From contig NZ_VYGV01000001.1 of NCBI RefSeq assembly GCF_013387465.1, positions 168,501-232,500 of the forward strand: 64,000 nt of DNA, written 5' to 3'. The translations under genes were made by a program, and so were the position numbers. The stretch comes from Hydrogenophaga aromaticivorans. GTDB lineage: Bacteria > Pseudomonadota > Gammaproteobacteria > Burkholderiales > Burkholderiaceae_C. Positions within the stretch are counted from its first letter, which is position 1. Every line of letters begins with the position of its first letter. Of the stretch, positions 16,768-28,219 are shown piece after piece. The notes beneath the pieces were generated by a model, which had not been told where the DNA came from, searched no databases, and was given only the letters and a program-made list of their open reading frames with translations.

Positions 16768-17676
16768 TCAGCCCTGGCGTTTTGCGAGCAACGCACGCGA
16801 CACGCGCGAACCACTCGGGCGGTTGAGGTGTTCGCTGATGAACTGGCCAGCGTCCACCAGCGCATCAAGATCGATGCCGGTTTCAATGCCCATGCCGTGC
16901 AGCAGGTAGACCACGTCTTCCGTCGCCACGTTGCCGGTGGCACCCTTGGCATACGGGCAGCCGCCCAGCCCGGCCACGGAGGACTGGAAGTTCCAGACGC
17001 CCAGCTCCAGTGCCGCCAGCGTGTTGGACAAGGCCTGGCCATAGGTGTCGTGGAAATGCCCGGACACCTGAGCGATGGGAAAGTGCTTGAGCGTCGCTTC
17101 GATGGCCGCCTGGACCTTGTGCGGCGTGCCGACGCCGATGGTGTCGGCCACGTCCACACGCTCGACGCCGATGCCCTTCATCAGCCCTGCCAGGTAGTCC
17201 ACGCGCTCGGGCGGAATCTCGCCTTCGTACGGACAGCCCACGGTGCAGCTCATGGCGCCCCGCACCGCTATGCCTGCAGCCTTGGCCGCGGCGACCACTG
17301 GCGCGAAGCGTTCGATGCTCTCGGCGATGGAGCAGTTGATGTTCTTCTGGCTGAAGGCCTCGCTGGCCGCACCGAAGACCACGATCTCATCGGGCCGGTC
17401 GAGCAGCGCGGCCTCGAAACCCTTGAGGTTGGGCGTGAGCACCGAATACCGCACACCCGTCTGGCGCGCGATGCCACTCATGACCTCGTGGTTGTCGGCC
17501 ATCTGCGGCACCCACTTCGGGCTCACGTAGCTCGTGACCTCGATTTCCTTCAGACCCGCGGCCTGCAGGCGGTGCACCAGCTCGATCTTCACCGCGGCCG
17601 GCACGGGCTGCTTTTCGTTCTGCAGGCCGTCGCGCGGGCCGACGTCGATGAGGTGGACTTTGGATGGGATGTTCAT
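16768..17676 (-). CDS. mvaB: Hydroxymethylglutaryl-CoA lyase
   Basis: Cytosolic lyase of 302 residues that cleaves 3-hydroxy-3-methylglutaryl-CoA into acetoacetate and acetyl-CoA, the last step of leucine degradation (LiuE role). The TIM-barrel start VHLIDVGPRDGLQNEK has the catalytic Arg and metal-ligand Asp. The active-site loop GGCPYAKGATGNVATEDVV carries the essential Cys, and HFHDTYGQALSNTLAAL holds the two metal-ligand His. Length is typical for the family. It lies downstream of ghrA on the same strand, separated by a repeat hairpin. Confidence 0.95.
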   Translation of the reverse strand: MNIPSKVHLIDVGPRDGLQNEKQPVPAAVKIELVHRLQAAGLKEIEVTSYVSPKWVPQMADNHEVMSGIARQTGVRYSVLTPNLKGFEAALLDRPDEIVVFGAASEAFSQKNINCSIAESIERFAPVVAAAKAAGIAVRGAMSCTVGCPYEGEIPPERVDYLAGLMKGIGVERVDVADTIGVGTPHKVQAAIEATLKHFPIAQVSGHFHDTYGQALSNTLAALELGVWNFQSSVAGLGGCPYAKGATGNVATEDVVYLLHGMGIETGIDLDALVDAGQFISEHLNRPSGSRVSRALLAKRQG

Positions 17677-17698
17677 GAATGTCTCCGAAGGGCTTGCC

Positions 17699-17735
17699 CC
17701 CTCTCCCGCTCAGCGGGAGAGGGTTGGGGTGAAGG
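17699..17735. repeat. Interspersed palindromic repeat, family B copy 1
   Basis: CCCTCTCCCGCT (699-710 of the 17 kb line) pairs perfectly with AGCGGGAGAGGG, followed by TTGGGGTGAAGGC. A shorter relative occurs at 43235-43266. This is a widespread type of intergenic hairpin in proteobacteria. It sits between ghrA and mvaB. Confidence 0.65.
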
Positions 17736-17741
17736 CTGAAT

Positions 17742-18662
17742 TCAATAACCCCTGACAGGATCGACCACACCCGCAACGGGCTGACCCGCTTCCAGCGCGC
17801 GGATCTTGCCCGCGATCTGGGCGATGCTCTCGTCGCGCAAGGTGCGTGCCGAGGTGTGGGGGGTGATGGTGATCCTGGGGTGGTTCCAGAACGGGTGGTC
17901 AGCGGGCAATGGTTCGGTGCGGAACACGTCCAGCGTGGCGCCGGCCATCTGGTCGCTCTCCAGCAGGGCCAACAGATCGGCTTCGACCAGGTGCGCGCCG
18001 CGCGCCACGTTGATCAGGTAGCCACCGGGCTTCAGGCGCCCGAGTGTGTCGCGGTTGAGGATGTCCCGCGTGTCGGGCGTGAGCGGCAGCAGATTCACCA
18101 GCACCCGGCAGTTTGAGAGGAAGGTATCGAACCCGGCCTCTCCGCTGTGGGTGACCACACCCTCGATGGCCTTGGGCGTGCGGCTCCAGCCATGCACCGG
18201 AAAGTCGAACACCCGCAGCGCCCGGGCCACGCGCTCACCGAGCACGCCCAGGCCCATCACGCCGATGGAAAAGTCCTGGCGATCACGCGGCTTGCGGTAC
18301 GACCATTTGCCGGCCTTCACGTCGGCCTCGTAACCGTCGAATTCGCGGAAGTGGCGGATGACCGCGTGGCACACGTATTCGGCCATCTGCACCGACATGC
18401 CCGCGTCGTCGAGACGCACGACCTTCACGCCCGGCGGCAGGTGCAGCTTGAGCAGCGCGTCCACACCCGCGCCGATGTTGAACAGGCCCTTGAGCGCCTG
18501 CTGTTGATCCAGGAACTGTTGCGGCGGCGCCCAGACCACGGCGTGGTCGGCCTGTGGCGCGCCGGGTTCCCAGACCTCGACGGACGCTTCGGGAAAGGCC
18601 GCGCGCAGGCCGTCCAGCCAGGGTTGTGCCTTGGTGTCGGTGCAGCAGAAAGTGATGTTCAT
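17742..18662 (-). CDS. Glyoxylate/hydroxypyruvate reductase A-type dehydrogenase
   Basis: D-2-hydroxyacid dehydrogenase of 306 residues, closest in layout to GhrA, which reduces glyoxylate to glycolate and hydroxypyruvate to glycerate with NADPH. The nucleotide motif is IGVMGLGVLGERVARAL. The catalytic triad region includes NVARGAHLVEADLLALL (Arg), a later Glu, and ITPHTSARTL (His). It begins MNITFCCTDTKAQPWLDGL, typical of GhrA. Specificity between glyoxylate, hydroxypyruvate and other 2-ketoacids is not decided by the sequence. Confidence 0.85.
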   Translation of the reverse strand: MNITFCCTDTKAQPWLDGLRAAFPEASVEVWEPGAPQADHAVVWAPPQQFLDQQQALKGLFNIGAGVDALLKLHLPPGVKVVRLDDAGMSVQMAEYVCHAVIRHFREFDGYEADVKAGKWSYRKPRDRQDFSIGVMGLGVLGERVARALRVFDFPVHGWSRTPKAIEGVVTHSGEAGFDTFLSNCRVLVNLLPLTPDTRDILNRDTLGRLKPGGYLINVARGAHLVEADLLALLESDQMAGATLDVFRTEPLPADHPFWNHPRITITPHTSARTLRDESIAQIAGKIRALEAGQPVAGVVDPVRGY

Positions 18663-18721
18663 GCGGCGAGCTTATGGCAAGACGAATAGCCCGTTGGCTG
18701 GGAGGCCCGTTCGCTCAAGGC

Positions 18722-18745
18722 CCTTCGACAGGCTCAGGTCGGACG
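18722..18745. repeat. Interspersed palindromic repeat, family A copy 2
   Basis: CCTTCGACAGGCTC followed by AGGTCGGACGG; the first 14 bases are identical to the copy at 6818-6831. It lies in the 130-base gap between ghrA and the methylcrotonyl-CoA carboxylase alpha gene. It is probably a REP-like element. No gene is seen in the rest of this gap. Confidence 0.6.
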
Positions 18746-18792
18746 GTGGATGCGGGTCCGCACCGCCTTGCAACACAGGCCCGTTGTTGTGG

Positions 18793-20799
<2,007 letters not shown>

Positions 20800-20807
20800 T
20801 CGAGGCC

Positions 20808-21533
20808 TCAGGCAGTAGCAGAAGAAAACAGGGACTGCGCGCGGCGGAACACCGCGCGCAGGAACTTGAACAACATCCAGGTGACGATCCACATCAGCAC
20901 CACAGCAATGACCAGCAGCACGCCGAACACCAGCGGATGGTGGGTGGCCAGCCAGACCGCGCCGACCACCAGGCCGTCTTCGACCAGGCTCATGGCGATG
21001 TTGGAAAACGGCTCGGGCGAGGTGTTGATGGCCGCGCGCGTGGTGGTCTTGGCGGCCTGACTGCTGGCCGCGAGCGTGCCGCCGAGCAGCGCGCCCACCA
21101 GGGCCATGGTGCTGCCGTCAGCACCCAGCGCGCCCGCCGCCAGCGCGGCACCGGCGGGGATGCGGATCACGCTGTTGACCATGTCCCACAGCGAGTCGAG
21201 CCCCGGGATCTTGTCGGCAAAAAATTCCACGAACAGCAGTGCGCCGCTGGTGATGAGCATGGCCGGGTGTTGTAGCACCTGCAGGCCTTCGGGCAATGGC
21301 ATCCAGCCCAGCGCGCCCGACGCGCCCACCAGGAACACCACCGCGTAAAGCCGGAAGCCGCTGACCCAGCCGAGCGCGGCGGCCAGCGCCAGCAGGCTGG
21401 GCATGTCGAGCTGGCTGGCGGCGGCGCTCACACCCTCGACCACCTGGCCACCGACTTCATTGACCACGCCCGTGCCCGCGTGCAGGCCCAGGCCGTGCAG
21501 CCAGTTGACGAGGGTGGTCCAGAGTGCGTCCAT
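20808..21533 (-). CDS. DUF4126 family membrane protein
   Basis: Hydrophobic protein of 241 residues matching the DUF4126 layout: an amphipathic N-terminus, then LLALAAALGWVSGFRLYAVVFLVGASG, a central Gly/Ala-rich region (PAGAALAAGALG, LVGALLGGTLAASSQAAKTTTRAA), SPEPFSNIAMSLVEDGLVV, and two C-terminal helices. Function of the family is unknown. It sits between the methylglutaconyl-CoA hydratase candidate and the carboxylase alpha gene, 8 bases upstream of the latter, so it is co-transcribed with leucine catabolism although it has no obvious catalytic part. Confidence 0.82.
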   Translation of the reverse strand: MDALWTTLVNWLHGLGLHAGTGVVNEVGGQVVEGVSAAASQLDMPSLLALAAALGWVSGFRLYAVVFLVGASGALGWMPLPEGLQVLQHPAMLITSGALLFVEFFADKIPGLDSLWDMVNSVIRIPAGAALAAGALGADGSTMALVGALLGGTLAASSQAAKTTTRAAINTSPEPFSNIAMSLVEDGLVVGAVWLATHHPLVFGVLLVIAVVLMWIVTWMLFKFLRAVFRRAQSLFSSATA

Positions 21534-21560
21534 GGTGTTCTCCTTCAGGGAAGAAACCGC

Positions 21561-22346
21561 CTAGCCCGCCAGCCACGCGGGCTTGCGCTTCTGTAGGAAA
21601 GATTGCACGCCCTCGCGGCCTTGTTCGCTCGCGCGGATGTCGGCAATGCCCTGCACCGTGGCGGCGATCAAGCCAGCGTCGATTTCGCGCTCGGCCACGT
21701 CCTGCACCAGCCGCTTGCAGGCGCGCACGGCGGCCGGGCTCGCGCTCACCAGCGCCTGGGCCAGTTCATTCACCTTTGCGTCCAGCGCCTCGGCGCCCAC
21801 CAGCTCGTGCACGAAGCCGATGCGGTGCGCCTCCTGCGCGCTGAAGCGCTCGGCCGTGAGGAAGTAGCGGTGCGAGGCGCGCGCGCCCATGGCGCGGATC
21901 ACGTAGGGGCTGATGGTGGCCGGGATCAGGCCCAGCTTCACCTCGCTCAGGCAGTAGGTGGCGGTGTCCACGCTCACCGCCATGTCACACGCCGCCACCA
22001 GACCCATGCCGCCCGCGAACACGTCGCCCTGCACGGCCGCGATGGTGGGCTTGGGGCATTCGTAGATCGTCTTCAACATCGCCGCGAGCTGGCCCGCATC
22101 GGCCACGTTTTCGTCGCGCGTGTAGTCGGCCATGCGGCGCATCCAGTTGAGGTCGGCCCCGGCGCAGAAGGCCGGGCCCACCGCGGCGAGCACGACGGCG
22201 CGCACGTCGTCGCGCGCGCCCACGGCTTCAAACGCGGCCTTGAGTTCCTGGATCACGGCGTCGTTGAAGGCGTTGCGCACCTCGGGGCGGCTGAGCGTGA
22301 TGCGGGCGATGCGGTCTTGCACCGCAATGGTCAGAGCTTGGCTCAT
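21561..22346 (-). CDS. liuC: Enoyl-CoA hydratase, probably 3-methylglutaconyl-CoA hydratase
   Basis: Crotonase-family enzyme of 261 residues. The oxyanion-hole segments are VLAAVGPAFCAGADLNWMRRM and AAVQGDVFAGGMGLVAACDMAV, and the catalytic region is LSEVKLGLIPATISPYVIRAMG. The LNWMRRM stretch and the position between carboxylase subunit genes point to hydration of 3-methylglutaconyl-CoA to HMG-CoA, the LiuC/AtuE step. Its start overlaps the stop of the DinB-like gene by ATGA. Confidence 0.9.
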   Translation of the reverse strand: MSQALTIAVQDRIARITLSRPEVRNAFNDAVIQELKAAFEAVGARDDVRAVVLAAVGPAFCAGADLNWMRRMADYTRDENVADAGQLAAMLKTIYECPKPTIAAVQGDVFAGGMGLVAACDMAVSVDTATYCLSEVKLGLIPATISPYVIRAMGARASHRYFLTAERFSAQEAHRIGFVHELVGAEALDAKVNELAQALVSASPAAVRACKRLVQDVAEREIDAGLIAATVQGIADIRASEQGREGVQSFLQKRKPAWLAG

Positions 22347-22888
22347 GGTTTCTTCGCCTCTGCGGCTTCCAGTTGCAGGTGGTACACCCAGTCCAGCTCG
22401 GGGCCGGGCTGGCCCAGGGCGGTGAGCGCGGCGGTGATCTGGCCGCGGTGGTGGGTGGCGTGGTTGAACACGTGCGCCAGCGTGGCCGCGAACGGCAACG
22501 ACTGCGGCACGCCCTTCATGGTCCGGTAGTCGAGCTGGCCGTTGAAGCGCTCGGCGGGCCAGCTGGCGATCAGGTGTTCCCAGTTCGCGGCGCCGCCTTT
22601 GAGCGCCTGGCCCAGGCGTTCGCGGTCGGGTTCAATCTCGGCGTCCAAAGCGAGCATGGGCGAGGCGCCCTTGGAGAAACGTGCATACCAGAGCAAGTGC
22701 TCGCCCACCAGCAAGTGGTTCAACGTGCCGTGGATGCTCTTGAAGAACAGGCCGACGTCACGCTTGTAGTCTTCGTCGGACACACGCGAGACCGCGTCGA
22801 GCAGGCGGTGCGTGGCCCAGACATGGTAACGCGCCTGTCGGATGAAGTGGGTGTGAAAAGGACTCAACGAGGTACTCATTGCGGCCAT
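22343..22888 (-). CDS. DinB family protein
   Basis: Four-helix-bundle protein of 181 residues of the DinB/YfiT-like superfamily. It contains FIRQARYHVWATHRLLDAV, the metal-site type His in HGTLNHLLVGEHLLWYARF, and a C-terminal HVFNHATHHRGQITAAL (conserved HxxxHRGQ). These metal-binding proteins include thiol-dependent transferases and proteins of unknown role. The upper ATG is preferred because GGAGGG lies 8 bases before it, inside the vapC end; the gene thus overlaps vapC by 13 bases. It is coupled to the following hydratase by ATGA. Its link with leucine breakdown is unexplained. Confidence 0.85.
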   Translation of the reverse strand: MAAMSTSLSPFHTHFIRQARYHVWATHRLLDAVSRVSDEDYKRDVGLFFKSIHGTLNHLLVGEHLLWYARFSKGASPMLALDAEIEPDRERLGQALKGGAANWEHLIASWPAERFNGQLDYRTMKGVPQSLPFAATLAHVFNHATHHRGQITAALTALGQPGPELDWVYHLQLEAAEAKKP

Positions 22889-23277
22889 GTGTCCAACCCT
22901 CCCAAAGTTTTGAGCGATTCGAAGTCGGCGTCGCGGTGCAGCAGCGTGTGCCCGTGGGTGATGCAGTAGCTGGCGAGCAGCACGTCGATGGGGCTGCGCA
23001 CGGTGCGGCCTTGCTTGCGCAGCTGGCGGTAACGCTCAGCGGCCTGCAGCACATGCTCTGTGCCGCCGATCTCGACCTGTGGCAGCGCGCTCATCAGTGT
23101 TTGTGCTTCCCGCATCAGCTTCCCTTCTCGGAACCCACGCATCACCTCGAACAGCACGAGATCGGCCATACCGACTTCCATACTGGAATCTCCCAGGCAC
23201 TGGGCCAGCGTGTTGCTTTGCGCGTCCCGTCCATCACGGAAGAAGTCGATCCAGACGCTCGAATCCACCAAGATCAT
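22876..23277 (-). CDS. VapC-like PIN-domain ribonuclease toxin
   Basis: PIN-domain toxin of 133 residues. Acidic metal ligands are in place: Asp5 in MILVDSSVWIDFF, Glu44 in ADLVLFEVMRG, Asp98 in SPIDVLLASYC, and Asp116/Asp118 in LLHRDADFE. VapC toxins cut tRNA or rRNA when freed from antitoxin. The start overlaps the antitoxin stop by ATGA. A longer in-frame extension through the antitoxin gene is not real. All catalytic residues look intact, so the toxin is probably active. The module stands inside the leucine degradation operon. Confidence 0.9.
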   Translation of the reverse strand: MILVDSSVWIDFFRDGRDAQSNTLAQCLGDSSMEVGMADLVLFEVMRGFREGKLMREAQTLMSALPQVEIGGTEHVLQAAERYRQLRKQGRTVRSPIDVLLASYCITHGHTLLHRDADFESLKTLGGLDTWPQ

Positions 23278-23597
23278 TTGACCTTGCTCCGCGCGACGGC
23301 CGCAGGCCTTTTTGCCTTTGCCGACCGGACAATCGCAGCGGCCTTGGCCTGCACGGCATAAGAACCCTTGGTCTCTTGCACCGCCATGGCAGGCGCCTCT
23401 TCGGCGCGGGCAAGCGCCCAAGCCGCATCCGAGTCGTCCCACTGCAACTTGCCTCGCAAGGCCAACAAGCCGTCGTAAACCTTGCGCCGTCGCACAAGGC
23501 GCAAGCCTTCTTCTACCGCTTCCTTCTTGGTCTTGAAGCCGCCCGCCTCCATGGCTGCGGCCATCAAGTCGTCGTCAATGTCGATATTGGTTCGCAT
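23274..23597 (-). CDS. VapB-family antitoxin with extended C-terminus
   Basis: Antitoxin of 107 residues. The N-terminus MRTNIDIDDDLMAAAMEAGG and FKTKKEAVEEGLRLVRRRK is a ribbon-helix-helix DNA-binding domain of the VapB type (family members usually ~60-75 residues). The rest (about 40-107) has the toxin-binding WDDSDAAW-like segment and an unusual Ala/Lys/Arg-rich tail ending AKRPAAVARSKVK. A perfect ribosome-binding site AAGGAGGT precedes the ATG. It is expected to bind the perfect inverted repeat just upstream and to repress its own transcription. Confidence 0.88.
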   Translation of the reverse strand: MRTNIDIDDDLMAAAMEAGGFKTKKEAVEEGLRLVRRRKVYDGLLALRGKLQWDDSDAAWALARAEEAPAMAVQETKGSYAVQAKAAAIVRSAKAKRPAAVARSKVK

Positions 23598-23611
23598 GTC
23601 GAACCTCCTTC

Positions 23612-23643
23612 AATGTGTATGAAATGAGAAAATCATACACATT
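23612..23643. promoter_or_regulatory. Perfect inverted repeat, probable VapB(C) operator
   Basis: AATGTGTATGA (612-622 of the 23 kb line) and TCATACACATT (633-643) form a perfect 11-base inverted repeat with a 10-base spacer. It overlaps the mccB stop codon and lies just before the vapB ribosome-binding site, and it covers the candidate -10 element. Ribbon-helix-helix antitoxins bind such sites with their toxin. Confidence 0.85.
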
Positions 23644-23661
23644 ACATGCGGAAAAGTCCAA
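23632..23661 (-). promoter_or_regulatory. Candidate vapBC promoter inside the 3' end of mccB
   Basis: On the minus strand TTGGAC (656-661) and TATGAT (632-637) are separated by 18 bases, a plausible sigma-70 promoter. The -35 lies in the last codons of mccB and the -10 overlaps the inverted repeat, so the operator can shut it. Inferred from sequence only. Confidence 0.55.
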
Positions 23662-25264
23662 ACTTCGTCTCGGGGATCGGCGCGTTGAGCGAAGCCGAGA
23701 GCCCCAGCGCCAGCACGCGGCGCGTGTCGGCCGGGTCGATCACGCCGTCGTCCCACAAGCGCGCGGTGGCGTAGTACGGGTGGCCCTGCACCTCGTACTG
23801 TTCCTTGATGGGCGCCTTGAACGCGGCTTCTTCTTCCGCGCTCCAGCTGCCGCCCTTGCCTTCAATGCCGTCGCGCTTGACGGTCGCAAGCACGCTCGCG
23901 GCCTGCTCGCCGCCCATGACCGAGATGCGCGCGTTCGGCCACATCCAGAGGAAGCGCGGGCTGTAGGCGCGGCCGCACATGCCGTAGTTGCCGGCGCCGA
24001 AGCTGCCGCCGATGATCACCGTGAACTTGGGCACCGCGGCGGTGGCCACAGCCGTCACCATCTTGGCGCCGTTGCGCGCGATGCCCTCGTTTTCGTACTT
24101 ACGGCCGACCATGAAGCCGGTGATGTTCTGCAGAAACACCAGCGGCGTCTTGCGCTGGCAGCAGAGTTCGATGAAGTGCGCGCCCTTGAGCGCCGATTCG
24201 CTGAACAGGATGCCGTTGTTGGCGATGATGCCGACCGGCATGCCCTCGATGCGCGCGAAGCCGCAGACCAGGGTAGTGCCGAAGCGCGACTTGAACTCGT
24301 CGAAGTCCGAGCCGTCCACGATGCGGGCGATGATCTCGCGCACGTCAAACGGCTTGCGGGTGTCGGTCGGGATCACGCCGTACAGCTCCTCGGCCGGATA
24401 CAGCGGCGCGACGGGGTCGATGGTCGTGATCGGCGGCACTTTGCGCGCGTTGAGGTTCTTCACCGCCTGGCGCGCCAGGGCCAGCGCATGCAAATCGTTC
24501 TGCGCCAGGTGGTCGGCCACGCCCGAGAGGCGCGTGTGCACGTCGCCACCGCCCAGGTCTTCGGCCGTGACCACCTCGCCCGTGGCGGCCTTCACCAGCG
24601 GCGGGCCGCCCAGGAAGATGGTGCCCTGGTTCTTGACGATGATGGTCTCGTCGCTCATGGCCGGCACGTAGGCGCCGCCGGCCGTGCACGAGCCCATGAC
24701 CACCGCGATCTGCGCGATGCCCTGCGCGCTCATGTTGGCCTGATTGAAGAAGATGCGACCGAAGTGGTCGCGGTCGGGGAAGACCTCGTCCTGGTTCGGC
24801 AGGTTGGCGCCGCCCGAGTCCACCAGGTAGATGCAGGGCAGTTGGTTCTGTTGTGCCACTTCCTGCGCGCGCAGGTGCTTCTTGACGGTGAGCGGGTAGT
24901 AGGTGCCGCCCTTCACCGTGGCGTCGTTGCAGACGATCATGCAGTCCACGCCGCTCACGCGGCCGATGCCAGCGATGACACCGGCGCAGGGCGCGCTGTC
25001 GCTGCCGTCGCGGTCCGGGTACATGCCCATCGCGGCCAGCGGGCTCAGTTCCAGGAAGGGCGTGCCCGGGTCCAGCAGCATCTGCACGCGGTCGCGTGGC
25101 AGCAGCTTGCCGCGCGCGGTGTGTTTGGCGCGTGCCGCGTCGCCACCGCCGAGGGTGGCTCTTTCCACCTGCGCCTTCAGGTCGTCGACCACCACCTTCA
25201 TGGCGGCGGCGTTGGCCTGGAAGTCGGCGGAACGGGCGTTGAGTTTCGTGTCGAGTGCGGGCAT
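23642..25264 (-). CDS. liuB: Methylcrotonoyl-CoA carboxylase carboxyltransferase beta subunit
   Basis: Carboxyltransferase of 540 residues, the usual length of MCC beta. Two crotonase-like halves are seen; conserved segments include [56 protein letters not shown] (typical of MCC beta), [29 protein letters not shown], and [18 protein letters not shown]. With the biotin subunit it makes 3-methylglutaconyl-CoA. It follows the acyl-CoA synthetase by 13 bases on the same strand. The alpha subunit is five genes further on, after vapB, vapC, dinB, liuC and the DUF4126 gene. Confidence 0.95.
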   Translation of the reverse strand: MPALDTKLNARSADFQANAAAMKVVVDDLKAQVERATLGGGDAARAKHTARGKLLPRDRVQMLLDPGTPFLELSPLAAMGMYPDRDGSDSAPCAGVIAGIGRVSGVDCMIVCNDATVKGGTYYPLTVKKHLRAQEVAQQNQLPCIYLVDSGGANLPNQDEVFPDRDHFGRIFFNQANMSAQGIAQIAVVMGSCTAGGAYVPAMSDETIIVKNQGTIFLGGPPLVKAATGEVVTAEDLGGGDVHTRLSGVADHLAQNDLHALALARQAVKNLNARKVPPITTIDPVAPLYPAEELYGVIPTDTRKPFDVREIIARIVDGSDFDEFKSRFGTTLVCGFARIEGMPVGIIANNGILFSESALKGAHFIELCCQRKTPLVFLQNITGFMVGRKYENEGIARNGAKMVTAVATAAVPKFTVIIGGSFGAGNYGMCGRAYSPRFLWMWPNARISVMGGEQAASVLATVKRDGIEGKGGSWSAEEEAAFKAPIKEQYEVQGHPYYATARLWDDGVIDPADTRRVLALGLSASLNAPIPETKFGLFRM

Positions 25265-25277
25265 GGGGTTCTCTCGG

Positions 25278-27005
<1,728 letters not shown>

Positions 27006-27132
27006 GGGCTTGTCTCCTCGGGTTCCAGGGTCCGGCTCGCACCGGACTGCAGGGCCTAGCTTAGGAGGCTTGCGCCGCCGCCGCTTGCCAGAATGGTTGC
27101 AAATCACGCCACCCATCAGGCACACTGGCGCC

Positions 27133-28173
27133 ATGCCCAGCCCCCGCGCCACCCTGTCCAGCCCATCCGACCGCGCCGCCACGCCCATGGCGTTCGTGCA
27201 GGCCATCGTGATCGCCTACCAGCAGCGCGGGCTGGACCCGGCGCGGGCCCTGGCGCAGGCACAGATTCCGCCAGCACGCGTGGCCGATCCCGCGGCACGC
27301 ATCACCGCCGCCCAGATGGAAACCCTCTCGGGCGCCGCCATGCAGGAACTCAACGACGAAGCCCTGGGCTGGTTTCGCCGCGCCCTGCCCTGGGGCAGCT
27401 ACGGCATGCTCGCGCGCGCCTCGCTTTCGGCGCCCACGCTGGGCGTGGCACTCAAACGCTGGTGCCGCCACCACGGCCTGCTCACGCCCGACATCACGCT
27501 CGCCGTGACCACCAGCGGCGACGTGGCCAGCATCGCCCTCACCGAACACCGGCCGCCGGGCGGCGACGGCAGCCTGCGCGAATTCTGTGGCGTCTCGGTG
27601 CTGCGCAACAGCCACGGACTGGCCTGCTGGCTGGTGGACTCGCGCATCCCGCTGCTGGGCGCGAGCTTCCCGTTCGCCGCGCCAGCGCACGCCGAGGTCT
27701 ACCGGGTGCTGTTCGATGGCCCGACGGTGTTTGACGCCGACCAGACCGCGATCCACTTCGACGCGCGCTACCTCGCCCTGCCCGTCAAGCGCGACGAAGC
27801 CGCCATGAACCAGATGCTGCAGCGCGCCCTGCCGATCCAGGTGCGACCCTACCGGCGCGACCGCCTGCTGGTGCAGCGCGTGCGCCAGGTGCTCACGACC
27901 CAGCCGCTGGACGCCCACAACGCCAACGACCTCGCGGCCCTGCTCAACACCTCGGCCCGCACGCTGCACCGGCAGCTGAAAGACGAAGGCGCCACATTGC
28001 AGGCACTGAAAGACGAGGTGCGACGCGACCGCGCGCTCGACCTGCTGCAGCGCACGACCCGACCGATCAAACAGGTGGCCGAAGCGGCCGGGTTTCAGAA
28101 CCAGAAGAGCTTCATGCGCGCGTTCAAGGCCTGGACGGGCGTGACGCCCGGTGAGTGGCGGGCCTCGCGCTGA
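27133..28173 (+). CDS. AraC family transcriptional regulator
   Basis: Regulator of 346 residues with an N-terminal AraC-type ligand domain (arabinose-binding-domain-like; residues ~20-210, with [20 protein letters not shown]) and a C-terminal double helix-turn-helix ([41 protein letters not shown] and [32 protein letters not shown]). It is divergently transcribed from the acyl-CoA synthetase with 127 bases between, so it likely controls that gene and perhaps the carboxylase operon. The ligand is unknown. The start is the ATG of MPSPRATL. Confidence 0.9.
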   Translation: MPSPRATLSSPSDRAATPMAFVQAIVIAYQQRGLDPARALAQAQIPPARVADPAARITAAQMETLSGAAMQELNDEALGWFRRALPWGSYGMLARASLSAPTLGVALKRWCRHHGLLTPDITLAVTTSGDVASIALTEHRPPGGDGSLREFCGVSVLRNSHGLACWLVDSRIPLLGASFPFAAPAHAEVYRVLFDGPTVFDADQTAIHFDARYLALPVKRDEAAMNQMLQRALPIQVRPYRRDRLLVQRVRQVLTTQPLDAHNANDLAALLNTSARTLHRQLKDEGATLQALKDEVRRDRALDLLQRTTRPIKQVAEAAGFQNQKSFMRAFKAWTGVTPGEWRASR

Positions 28174-28219
28174 ATCGACGCGAATGCATCGACTGCTTGA
28201 CCGACATCCCTGCCCTCTG

